Shown here in pieces: positions 34,825 through 42,886 of a stretch of DNA of 64,000 bases (positions are counted from its first letter, which is position 1; each line of letters opens with the position of its first letter). The DNA is from Bacteroidales bacterium (GTDB lineage Bacteria; Bacteroidota; Bacteroidia; Bacteroidales; UBA1402). The stretch lies in the NCBI GenBank assembly GCA_021373135.1, contig JAJFTH010000009.1, forward strand, positions 1-64,000. The letters are read 5' to 3'. The notes beneath the pieces were generated by a model, which was given only the letters and a program-made list of their open reading frames with translations, made no database searches and was not told the origin of the DNA. Both the position numbers and the translations under genes were made by a program.

Positions 34825-36198
34825 ATGAAGTTTACTAAAATGCGCTACAAAAGACTGACACAACTATCCATCTGTTTTGTTATCCTGATATTCCTATCTC
34901 AGGCCTTTTTAATTTTCAGGCTTTTTCAGATAAACAAGGATCTTTTGAACCGGGAACTGAATCTGATCAGTCAGGAAGCATATACAAAGGATATGAACAG
35001 CCGGTTCGACAATGCAAGCGCAAAGGATGTCCCCGGTGTACGAATAGGAGATGAGGATACACACGTTCAGCCTGATGACGTTTTCTACAATGTGGATTCG
35101 ATGCCCGACGTCGATAAAAGCAGTTCCATGACAGTACTGAACATTGGCATGGAGATGTATTTATCTGAAGAAAAGCCGATAGAACTTCATCCCATCGACA
35201 GTATCGCATCCCAATTATTTAGGGAAGACGGTTTCGATGTAGCCCTATATTCACGTATTGTCGACACCAAGCATAACAAGATATTGCAAAGTTCTAAAAA
35301 AGACCATTTTAAATCATCCTTATTAATCAAGTCAAAAGACATACCGTTAAATTTCCAACAAACAAAAGTTTTGCAGTTAGTGCTTCTGAATCCATTGAGA
35401 GGCATCTTGTCCCAAATGATTGGCATCCTTCTGCTTTCGTTCCTATTGTCCCTTTTTTGCATTTACTGTTTATATATCTTGCAGCAGACACTGGCCAAAC
35501 AAAAGAAACTGGCCCAATCAAAAAATGATTTTTACAACCAGGTCTCTCATGAATTGAAGCGTCCTATCTCCATCATGTACAAAGCGGTTGATTCACTCCT
35601 GAACACAAGTGTCATCGACAATCAGGAAAAGCGGGAGAAGTATTTGAACATTTCCATGAATGAATTAAGCCGAATGAATGGAAAAATCGACATGATTCTG
35701 ACAATGTCCATGGAAGAAGAAGGAATGCTAAAACTGAACATGTCGGAATTTGACATTCTCAAGTTGGTGCAGGAAATTAAAGAAAGGGCACTCGAAATAG
35801 CATCAAAACCGACCGACATCACTGTTCATTGTCAATTAAATCAACCTTTCATCACAGCAGACAGGGATCATATCTCCCAATGCCTATCGAATCTCATGGA
35901 AAACGCCATCAAGTATTCGGGTGAAAAAGTTGAAATAAAAATCAACCTTTCAGAAGAGGATCAGTCTATGTTCCTTTCAGTGCAGGACAACGGAAATGGT
36001 ATCAAGGAAGAAGACTTAGGCAAAATATTTGAGAAATTCGCCCGTGTCGGTACAGATCAAAAGATGCATGGTTATGGTATCGGGCTAAGTTATGTGAAAC
36101 AAATCGTTGAAAAGCACGGGGGCTGTGTTTCTGTAAAAAGCATCTTCGGTAAAGGCAGCGAATTTATGCTTCAATTACCGAAAGTTCAATCTTTGTAA
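34825..36198 (+). CDS. Two-component sensor histidine kinase
   Basis: A 457-residue inner-membrane kinase. One membrane helix is at about residues 10-34, then a periplasmic sensor region of about 150 residues without a recognised fold, a second helix at about 195-222, and a cytoplasmic HisKA domain with His242 in SHELKRPISI. The ATPase domain has N-box NLMENAIKYS, G1 DNGNGI and G2 GYGIGLSYV. The response regulator follows 21 bp later. The layout resembles RprX/RprY-type pairs known in Bacteroides, but the sensor is not conserved enough to name it. TAATTTTG at 34804-34811 may be its -7 box. Start may instead be Met6 (34840). Confidence 0.93.
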   Translation: MKFTKMRYKRLTQLSICFVILIFLSQAFLIFRLFQINKDLLNRELNLISQEAYTKDMNSRFDNASAKDVPGVRIGDEDTHVQPDDVFYNVDSMPDVDKSSSMTVLNIGMEMYLSEEKPIELHPIDSIASQLFREDGFDVALYSRIVDTKHNKILQSSKKDHFKSSLLIKSKDIPLNFQQTKVLQLVLLNPLRGILSQMIGILLLSFLLSLFCIYCLYILQQTLAKQKKLAQSKNDFYNQVSHELKRPISIMYKAVDSLLNTSVIDNQEKREKYLNISMNELSRMNGKIDMILTMSMEEEGMLKLNMSEFDILKLVQEIKERALEIASKPTDITVHCQLNQPFITADRDHISQCLSNLMENAIKYSGEKVEIKINLSEEDQSMFLSVQDNGNGIKEEDLGKIFEKFARVGTDQKMHGYGIGLSYVKQIVEKHGGCVSVKSIFGKGSEFMLQLPKVQSL

Positions 36199-36219
36199 TC
36201 AAACAAATTCAGAAATTTT

Positions 36220-36903
36220 ATGGAAAAAATACTATTGGTGGAAGACGATCAGAATTTGTCCATGATGGTCCTCGAGAACCTGGAAGATCTGGAATTTGAA
36301 GTTTATCATCTTTTGGACGGAAAAGAGGTGCTTCCACTTTTGGAACGGGAAACATTCGACCTGATTCTCATGGATGTGGATTTGGGAGGGGAGAAAGATG
36401 GTTTTGACATAGCGGAAGAAATCAGAGCCGTAAACAGGACGTTGCCGATTATTTTTGCCACGGCTAAAAAAAGTGTTGCCGATCTTGAAAGGGGATTCAA
36501 AATCGGCTATATGGACTATTTGAAAAAGCCTTTCGGGATCAGGGAACTTTCCCTTCGGATCAATTCCTTGCTAAAAAGGGAAGAAGACAAAAAAGACAGC
36601 TATCAACTGGGGACATTGACCTTTGAACCTTCCATTCAATGCCTCTTTAAAGAAGGAATCCATATTAAATTATCCAAGCTTGAATCTTCCTTCCTGAAAA
36701 TTCTTTGTGAAAATGAAGGTCATGTGATAAACAAAGAAGATACCATCAAAGAGCTGTGGAAAATGGACGAAGACCCTCAGGGGAAAGAGAGTTCACTGCA
36801 TAATATAGCCTATAAATTGAGAAAGATATTTGAGGAAGAGCCTTCCGTTTCCATTAAAACGATATCCAAAGGCGGGTATCTTTTATATGCCAATAATGTG
36901 TAA
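36220..36903 (+). CDS. OmpR/PhoB-family response regulator
   Basis: A 227-residue partner of the upstream kinase. The receiver domain has the acidic pocket VEDD (residues 7-10), phosphoacceptor Asp52 in LILMDVDLGG, the conserved ATAKKS and the Lys in YLKKPFG. The winged-helix output domain ends in the loop TISKGGYLLY. It is the last gene before a strong bidirectional terminator. Confidence 0.95.
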   Translation: MEKILLVEDDQNLSMMVLENLEDLEFEVYHLLDGKEVLPLLERETFDLILMDVDLGGEKDGFDIAEEIRAVNRTLPIIFATAKKSVADLERGFKIGYMDYLKKPFGIRELSLRINSLLKREEDKKDSYQLGTLTFEPSIQCLFKEGIHIKLSKLESSFLKILCENEGHVINKEDTIKELWKMDEDPQGKESSLHNIAYKLRKIFEEEPSVSIKTISKGGYLLYANNV

Positions 36904-36916
36904 TCAGTAACTTATC

Positions 36917-36968
36917 AAGAGAACTTTTAAAAACCTATTCCACTCCAATAGGTTTAAAAAAGTTCTCC
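36917..36968. terminator. Bidirectional terminator between the regulator and menA
   Basis: A long hairpin: AGAACTTTTAAAAACCTATT pairs with the AATAGGTTTAAAAAAGTTCT arm across a 7-base loop. It lies between two converging genes and can end transcripts from both sides. Confidence 0.8.
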
Positions 36969-36980
36969 TTGACAGTTATA

Positions 36981-37868
36981 TCAAATGAGGAGACCCATCG
37001 ACAAAAGCAATCCAAGAATCAGCAAATTTCTGGAAGTCTCTCCCAAAAGTGGATTCAATGCTTTGCCGCGATTGATGACAGTCATTTTTTGCCAGGTTTT
37101 GTAATGTGGAATCAGATACAGGAAAGGTAAGAATGCTGCCAGAACTGATTCATGAACGAAAAGTAGGCATAACAAACAAGCAACGACGCCGTTGAGTAAA
37201 TAATACCATTTGGCAAAAACTTCGCCGAAAATCACGATGGTGGTATTCTTATGGTTCTTCTTATCGGTATCCCTATCTCGGTAATTATTGATTATCAAAA
37301 TATTGATGGCTGCAAGGCCGACAATGGCACCTGCCGCAAAAGTAAACGGATTGAAAGTCTGGGTTTGTACGTAGTAAGTGAAGACAACAGCGACAAAGCC
37401 AAAAAAAACCAGCACAAAAAGGTCTCCCAGTCCGTGATAGGACAAAGGATATGGCCCGGTGGAATAGGCCAGCAATGAAACCACGCAGACAGCTCCCACA
37501 AGAATCATTTCCCATCCTCCGTAATAAATCAGCCCGAGTCCGAACAGACAGGCAATGGCGATGGTCAACAAGGTACCGAACAGCATTTTCTTGGGATCAA
37601 TCCAGCCAGAAGCAACAGCGCGTTCCGGACCAAGCCGGTCTTCGTCGTCGGTTTTTTTTATAAAATCAAAATAATCGTTGCTGAAATTGGAGGCTATCTG
37701 AGCCAATAAGGCGAAAATCAGGCAAAGCAATGCAGGAATCAGGTCAAATTGTCCGAAATGGGCGGCCAAAGCTGAGGCTACAATCACAGGGACTGATCCG
37801 GCGGCCAATGTTTTTGGACGGGCAGCCAACAGCCAGGCTTTGGGGGAATCTTTTTCTACAATTTGCAT
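36981..37868 (-). CDS. menA: 1,4-dihydroxy-2-naphthoate polyprenyltransferase
   Basis: UbiA-family membrane prenyltransferase of menaquinone synthesis, 295 residues with about eight helices. The prenyl-diphosphate Mg motif is NDYFDFIKKTDDEDR with LGPERAVASGWI; the second Asp motif is NYRDRDTDKKNHKNTTIVIFG. It attaches the polyprenyl tail to dihydroxynaphthoate, so the organism makes menaquinone, fitting anaerobic respiration. It is a single-gene unit with its own promoter. Confidence 0.94.
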   Translation of the reverse strand: MQIVEKDSPKAWLLAARPKTLAAGSVPVIVASALAAHFGQFDLIPALLCLIFALLAQIASNFSNDYFDFIKKTDDEDRLGPERAVASGWIDPKKMLFGTLLTIAIACLFGLGLIYYGGWEMILVGAVCVVSLLAYSTGPYPLSYHGLGDLFVLVFFGFVAVVFTYYVQTQTFNPFTFAAGAIVGLAAINILIINNYRDRDTDKKNHKNTTIVIFGEVFAKWYYLLNGVVACLLCLLFVHESVLAAFLPFLYLIPHYKTWQKMTVINRGKALNPLLGETSRNLLILGLLLSMGLLI

Positions 37869-37885
37869 AACATTGAATTTTTATG

Positions 37886-37893
37886 CAAAAGTA
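37886..37893 (-). promoter_or_regulatory. -7 box of the menA promoter
   Basis: Minus-strand TACTTTTG (TAnnTTTG) 18-25 bp before the menA start. No clear -33 element was picked out. Confidence 0.5.
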
Positions 37894-37964
37894 TAATCTT
37901 TTTTTGAAATTTTTATCATGGTTATCAAAAAGAGATTAAAACTAAAAGGGTATTAGTCCTGTAA

Positions 37965-38081
37965 CTAAAGATTATAAGCGATTATATTTTTAAAAAAAAC
38001 AGTGACATAAATCACAACGGCTTTGGCAAAAGTGAGATCTGAAGCACCAGTGACACCCTGAATGGTGATTTTGTTTGACAT
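37965..38081 (-). other. Unassigned 38-codon open frame in the 312-bp menA/AlkD spacer
   Basis: ATG 38081 to TAG 37965 begins MSNKITIQGVTGASDLTFAK and continues hydrophobic. The start reads like part of a soluble protein, so this could be a degraded gene tail. No homologue is recognised. The rest of 37869-38180 contains the two promoters only. Confidence 0.2.
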
Positions 38082-38124
38082 ACAGTTTATCCAGGTTGAC
38101 TTTTCTCCTTTAAAACAATAATAT

Positions 38125-38132
38125 TATATTTG
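38125..38132 (+). promoter_or_regulatory. -7 box of the AlkD-like gene
   Basis: TATATTTG, a perfect TAnnTTTG, 48 bp before the start, with TTGAC at 38096-38100 near the -33 position. Confidence 0.5.
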
Positions 38133-38180
38133 CAATTCCTCTCCTACTCTCTATTGATAACCTACACGAAAAAATAAAAT

Positions 38181-38891
38181 ATGACTGCAGCAAATTTCCG
38201 TCAGGAACTGAAAAGCCTGTCCAACCCCAATCAAGCGTTTGAACTTCAACGGTTTTTCAAGACCGGACCAGGGCAATACGGTGAAGGCGACATCTTTTGG
38301 GGTATCAAAGTACCGCTCACCCGCAATGTGGTGAAAAAATACCGGAAAATGCCGCTGAACGAAATTTCTCTACTCATAACGGACCCAGTACACGAAGTCA
38401 GGATGGGTGGCGGTTTCTTGTTGGTCGAATGCTATAAACAAGCTGATACAGCCGGGGAAAAAGCCTGCTACGATTTTTATATCAGCAACGCTTCCCGTTT
38501 CAACAACTGGGACTTGGTGGACATGACTTGTCACCACATCGTGGGCGACTATCTGTGGGACAAGGACAGGAAACCGCTGTACAAAATGGCGGCCGGTGAA
38601 AATCTCTGGGAACAGCGCATCTCCATCATTTCCACTTTTCATTTTATCAGGAAGGATGATTTCAGCGATTCATTCGAGATAGCCAAGATGCTCTTGAACC
38701 ACAAACACGACCTCATTCACAAAGCAGTTGGCTGGATGCTCCGCGAAATCGGCAAACGTAATCCGCTGGCTGAAACGGAGTTTCTGGTCGAAAACGACCG
38801 ATACATGCAAATGCCCCGCACCATGCTGAGATATGCCATCGAAAAATATCCGGAGAAACAGCGGCAAGCTTTCCTGAAAGGGGAAATGTAA
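38181..38891 (+). CDS. AlkD-like DNA alkylation repair protein
   Basis: A 236-residue HEAT-like repeat DNA glycosylase of the AlkD family, which removes bulky or charged alkylpurines without base flipping. Family motifs include FWGIKVPLTRNVVKKYRKMP, the NNWDLVDMTCHHIVGDYL segment with the catalytic Asp, the WEQRISIISTFHFIRKDDF stretch and GWMLREIGKRN near the C-terminus. It stands as its own unit. Confidence 0.92.
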   Translation: MTAANFRQELKSLSNPNQAFELQRFFKTGPGQYGEGDIFWGIKVPLTRNVVKKYRKMPLNEISLLITDPVHEVRMGGGFLLVECYKQADTAGEKACYDFYISNASRFNNWDLVDMTCHHIVGDYLWDKDRKPLYKMAAGENLWEQRISIISTFHFIRKDDFSDSFEIAKMLLNHKHDLIHKAVGWMLREIGKRNPLAETEFLVENDRYMQMPRTMLRYAIEKYPEKQRQAFLKGEM

Positions 38892-38933
38892 AATGTGATT
38901 AATATTAAGACATATAACAACGAATAAAAATAT

Positions 38934-38941
38934 TACTTTTG
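38934..38941 (+). promoter_or_regulatory. -7 box of the AraC-type regulator gene
   Basis: TACTTTTG (TAnnTTTG) 43 bp before the regulator start, in the 92-bp spacer after the AlkD-like gene. Confidence 0.45.
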
Positions 38942-38983
38942 TATTTCTGAGATATATTTTCATTTTTCTGTAATCGTTAACTG

Positions 38984-40111
38984 ATGAATACAATTTTCAC
39001 CATTGGTATTTTTCTCGCTTTTTTTCTCTTTTCACTACTATTATTTAAAAAGGACAAGACCATTGAGGACAAAATTCTGGCAATATGGATGCTCATCATC
39101 GGTATCCATTTATTGAGCTACTTCATATATTCATTGGGTTACTGGAACAAATATCCGCATTTGGTTGGTATATCAAATCCATTTCCGCTCCTACATGGTC
39201 CCCTGTTATATCTTTATACTTCTTATTCACTTTGCCCAGAAAAACGGTTTAGATTAAAAGACTATCTCCACTTCCTACCAGCTGCATTATCTTATATTTC
39301 CATGTTTCCGTTCTTTTTCGGATGTACTGCTGAAGAGAAAAGACTGATAGATCAGGGAATAATCAAAGATTTTGATATAATCATGTATATCTCATTGGTT
39401 TTTTTCATCATTTCCGGAATCATCTATCCCATTTTGTCTTATCGTTTACTAAACAAATACCAGAAGTTGATCAAAGAAAATTTTGCCTATAATGAAAATA
39501 TCAGTTTGCAATGGCTCAAAATGCTGATATCAGGTATCGGTCTGATTTATATTGCCGTGATGGTGGTTTATTTCTTTCAGGGTATATTGGGTATGAATTT
39601 CGGATTTAATGCAGACATGATATTTTTTTCAATAATTATTGCATTGGTTTTTGCTTTAGGACATTTCGGCATTCGATATCAGGGAATTTTTACGGATAAT
39701 GTCATAGAAAGAAATGAAATTGTAGAGCCGAGAACTGCAGCCGAATATAAGAAGTCTGGCTTAACTTTTTCGGATGGAGAAGTCTTACATGAAAAGTTAC
39801 TGAAATTGATGGAAACAAAAAAGCCGTTTCTGGTATCCAAACTTACATTGAGCAAATTGGCTGATCAGTTGGAATCATCGCCTAACAATCTGTCGCAGGT
39901 TATCAATCAATATGAAGAAAAGAATTTTTATGATTTTATTAACGGATATAGAGTGGAGGAATTTATTAAGCGTGCTTCTATGCCCGAAAACAGTAGCTTC
40001 AACATTCTAGGGATTGCCCTGGATTCTGGCTTCAACTCAAAATCATCTTTCAATCAAGTCTTTAAGAGACACACTGGAGTGACTCCTTCTCAATATTTGG
40101 AGAACAATTAA
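38984..40111 (+). CDS. Membrane-bound AraC-family transcriptional regulator
   Basis: A 375-residue protein with about seven hydrophobic helices in residues 1-240, an acidic linker, and a C-terminal AraC HTH domain (LTLSKLADQLESSPNNLSQVINQ, then FNILGIALDSGFNSKSSFNQVFKRHTGVTPSQYL). The regulator thus senses a signal in or through the membrane while binding DNA in the cytoplasm. It lies 132 bp upstream of a TonB-dependent receptor on the same strand, which is its likely target. No ligand can be predicted. Confidence 0.9.
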   Translation: MNTIFTIGIFLAFFLFSLLLFKKDKTIEDKILAIWMLIIGIHLLSYFIYSLGYWNKYPHLVGISNPFPLLHGPLLYLYTSYSLCPEKRFRLKDYLHFLPAALSYISMFPFFFGCTAEEKRLIDQGIIKDFDIIMYISLVFFIISGIIYPILSYRLLNKYQKLIKENFAYNENISLQWLKMLISGIGLIYIAVMVVYFFQGILGMNFGFNADMIFFSIIIALVFALGHFGIRYQGIFTDNVIERNEIVEPRTAAEYKKSGLTFSDGEVLHEKLLKLMETKKPFLVSKLTLSKLADQLESSPNNLSQVINQYEEKNFYDFINGYRVEEFIKRASMPENSSFNILGIALDSGFNSKSSFNQVFKRHTGVTPSQYLENN

Positions 40112-40243
40112 AGCATTATAAGTTCCAAAAACAAGTCCAAACCTACCTGCTCATACTTATTATTTGTCCATACCGATAAGGTCGGACGATACCATTTCCA
40201 ATATTCCGCACCTTTGTCCCAAAAACATATATTTAAACTAAAA

Positions 40244-42598
40244 ATGATGTATAGGACAAACATTTTCAGAACAGCCATATTTGCATTAACTTTATTTTAC
40301 TCCGGTGGACTCTATCCACAAACAGGTGGACAAACGCTACGTGGAAAAGTCTTTGATATTGAAACGCAAGAGCCATTAGCCGAAGCATATATCCATATTT
40401 TAAATACTGATCCTATAATCCAGACATCTTCGGACGCAGATGGAAATTTTTCCATAAGGAACGTGTCCTTTGGAAGACATGCCATACAGGTCACCTACAT
40501 GGGTTATGAACCATCAGTGATCTCCGAACTGGTCGTAACGTCAGGGAAAGAAGTTCTGATTGAAGTCGGATTAAAACAAATTGTTACTCAAATGAACGAA
40601 GTTACGGTTAACGCCTATTCACGTAAAGGCAAACCTATAAACACGATGGCATCAGTAAGTGCGCGCTCATTTACGGTGGAAGAAGCGGAACGATATGCTG
40701 GAGGAATGAGCGATCCGGCGCGTTTGGTATCCGCTTCCGCTGGGGTTTCTGTTGGTGATATTCACAATAATGCCATTATCGTCAGAGGAAACGCTCCGCA
40801 AGGTGTGTCATGGCACTTGGAAGGAGTTGAAATTCCAGCACCTCACCACTTTTCAGGAGCCAATGTAGCCGGAGGAGGCTTTGTAACACTTTTCAGCAGT
40901 CAGATGCTGGCCAATTCCGATTTCTTCACTGGTGCATTTCCGGCTGAATATGGAAATGCACTCGCCGCAGTTTTTGACATGAAGTTCAGGTCTGGAAATG
41001 CCGAAAAACGTGAAAACACTTTTCAAATAGGAATAATGGGAATCGATTTTGCTTCGGAAGGCCCTATCTCCAGAAAATCAAAATCTTCCTATTTGTTTAA
41101 TTATCGATATTCAACTATGGGTTTATTGACAGACACCAAAATCATAGACACTGAGGAAAAAATGAAATATCAGGATTTATCTTTCAAACTAAATTTCCCG
41201 ACAAAAAAAGCAGGGACATTTTCCATCTGGGGAATAGGCGGAATAGACAACTTGATAGAGCCGTTCACAAAAGATTCATTAAAGTGGGAGACCGATTATG
41301 ACAGAAAACTTTGTAAATGGGATACATATATGGGAGCCACCGGAATAAATCATAAAATCATTACAGGAGAAAATACGTATCTGAATTCGTCGGTGGCTTT
41401 TTCGGGTGTAATGAATAAATTAAGTATGATGAGAATAAGTGACCAGATGGTAGTGTCACCAGACATGTATTTGGTGGATAACTCCGGAAATCTGACATTC
41501 AACTCCATATTCAATCATAAATTCAATTCCAGACTGACTCTAAAGACAGGGCTAACCTACAAAAGAGTGTTTTATAACCTGGATATGAGCAACACTGAAA
41601 ATTCAGACCCTGCAACATATCAGAATTATATAAAAGAAAAAGGAAATGCTGATGCAGCAGAAGCGTATATCCAGACAAAATACGATTTGTCGTCCAATCT
41701 GGCATTTAATCTCGGACTGAATACCAACTATTTTGGAGTAAACAAAAGTGTGGTCTTAGGTCCGAGAATTGGTGTCCGATGGGATATTTTTCCGGGACAC
41801 ACTTTAAGTTTTGGTTACGGCTTGCACAGTCGTTCCGAAGAATTGAAAATATATCTGCTTAAGTTAGGAACGGAGTATCCCAATCGAAAGTTAAAGCCAA
41901 CCAAAGCACACCACTTCATTTTGGGCTATGACTGGCATATCAAGGAAGACCTTCATTTTAAGGCCGAAGTCTATTACCAAAAAATGTACGATGTACCAGG
42001 AATTGCCGATAGTTCGTATTCCATGATCAATTACAAACAAGACTGGTATTTTCACGAATCGTTAGGTAACAACAGTACAGGCTATAATTATGGACTTGAC
42101 CTCACTTTCGAGAAATTCCTGAGCAAAAATTATTATTATTTGGTTACCTGTTCATTATTCGATTCCAAATATAAAGCCGATGACGGAGTGTGGCGTAATA
42201 CCCGCTACAACAAGAATTATGTTGCCAACATTTTGTTCGGTAAAGAGTTTTTCTATAAGGACAACACAAGAGTATTGGGTATAAATGGCCGGTTAAGTTT
42301 TCTTGGAGGTGAACATGAAAGTCCCATCCTTAAAGACGAATCAATATTGTTGAAAAATGTTGTCTATGACGAAAACAGAGCTTTTGAAAATCAAATGCCC
42401 TCCGTTTTCTATGTCGATTTCACCGTAAACTATCGTATAAACAAAAAAAGACATTCAAGTTTGATTTCCTTACAGATAAAAAATCTGCTCAACTCACCGA
42501 TTAACGAAGGGTATGAATATTATATCAAGACCAAAGAGGTTAAGCAAAGTACAATTAGTGCTATTGTTCCATCAATAAGCTATAAAATTGAATTTTAA
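40244..42598 (+). CDS. TonB-dependent receptor (non-SusC type)
   Basis: An outer-membrane receptor of about 785 residues. The start at 40244 (or 40247) gives a signal peptide ending near YPQTGG; the frame from 40214 adds ten residues. A carboxypeptidase-like domain follows (LRGKVFDIETQEPLAEAYIHI), then a plug (INTMASVSARSFTVEEAERYAGGMSD, VRGNAPQGVSWHLEGVEIP) and a beta-barrel ending ISYKIEF. No SusD partner is present, so the ligand is more likely a metal complex, cofactor or peptide than a glycan. It follows the membrane AraC regulator. Confidence 0.9.
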   Translation: MMYRTNIFRTAIFALTLFYSGGLYPQTGGQTLRGKVFDIETQEPLAEAYIHILNTDPIIQTSSDADGNFSIRNVSFGRHAIQVTYMGYEPSVISELVVTSGKEVLIEVGLKQIVTQMNEVTVNAYSRKGKPINTMASVSARSFTVEEAERYAGGMSDPARLVSASAGVSVGDIHNNAIIVRGNAPQGVSWHLEGVEIPAPHHFSGANVAGGGFVTLFSSQMLANSDFFTGAFPAEYGNALAAVFDMKFRSGNAEKRENTFQIGIMGIDFASEGPISRKSKSSYLFNYRYSTMGLLTDTKIIDTEEKMKYQDLSFKLNFPTKKAGTFSIWGIGGIDNLIEPFTKDSLKWETDYDRKLCKWDTYMGATGINHKIITGENTYLNSSVAFSGVMNKLSMMRISDQMVVSPDMYLVDNSGNLTFNSIFNHKFNSRLTLKTGLTYKRVFYNLDMSNTENSDPATYQNYIKEKGNADAAEAYIQTKYDLSSNLAFNLGLNTNYFGVNKSVVLGPRIGVRWDIFPGHTLSFGYGLHSRSEELKIYLLKLGTEYPNRKLKPTKAHHFILGYDWHIKEDLHFKAEVYYQKMYDVPGIADSSYSMINYKQDWYFHESLGNNSTGYNYGLDLTFEKFLSKNYYYLVTCSLFDSKYKADDGVWRNTRYNKNYVANILFGKEFFYKDNTRVLGINGRLSFLGGEHESPILKDESILLKNVVYDENRAFENQMPSVFYVDFTVNYRINKKRHSSLISLQIKNLLNSPINEGYEYYIKTKEVKQSTISAIVPSISYKIEF

Positions 42599-42610
42599 AC
42601 TATCATAGAC

Positions 42611-42807
42611 ATGAAAGGACAAAATAATATCGTATTGAAATATCGTCGTCCAGATTTATTATATTTTTTATCGATGCCATACCCTGGACTTTAAGGATAT
42701 TATCAAAGCAATCTGGTGAAAGAAGGATTCATTTATGTACTTCATTTCCCGATAAGCATATTTCCATTTGTCATTATCATGAACTGGATTTTTTTCAAAA
42801 AATAGAG
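42611..42807 (+). pseudogene. Possible gene remnant after the TonB receptor
   Basis: ATG 42611 opens MKGQNNIVLKYRRPDLLYFL and stops after 27 codons. In another phase LVKEGFIYVLHFPISIFPFV and IIMNWIFFKK follow. Together they resemble a broken membrane-protein N-terminus, possibly of a sensor kinase. No full gene can be rebuilt. The rest of the 288-bp spacer to 42886 is AT-rich without features I can name. Confidence 0.35.
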
Positions 42808-42886
42808 CCAAACCTCAACCAAAAATGTAAAATATAGAAATCGGCTGTTTAAACATACCAGCTACATTCATTAAAGCAACACTAGC

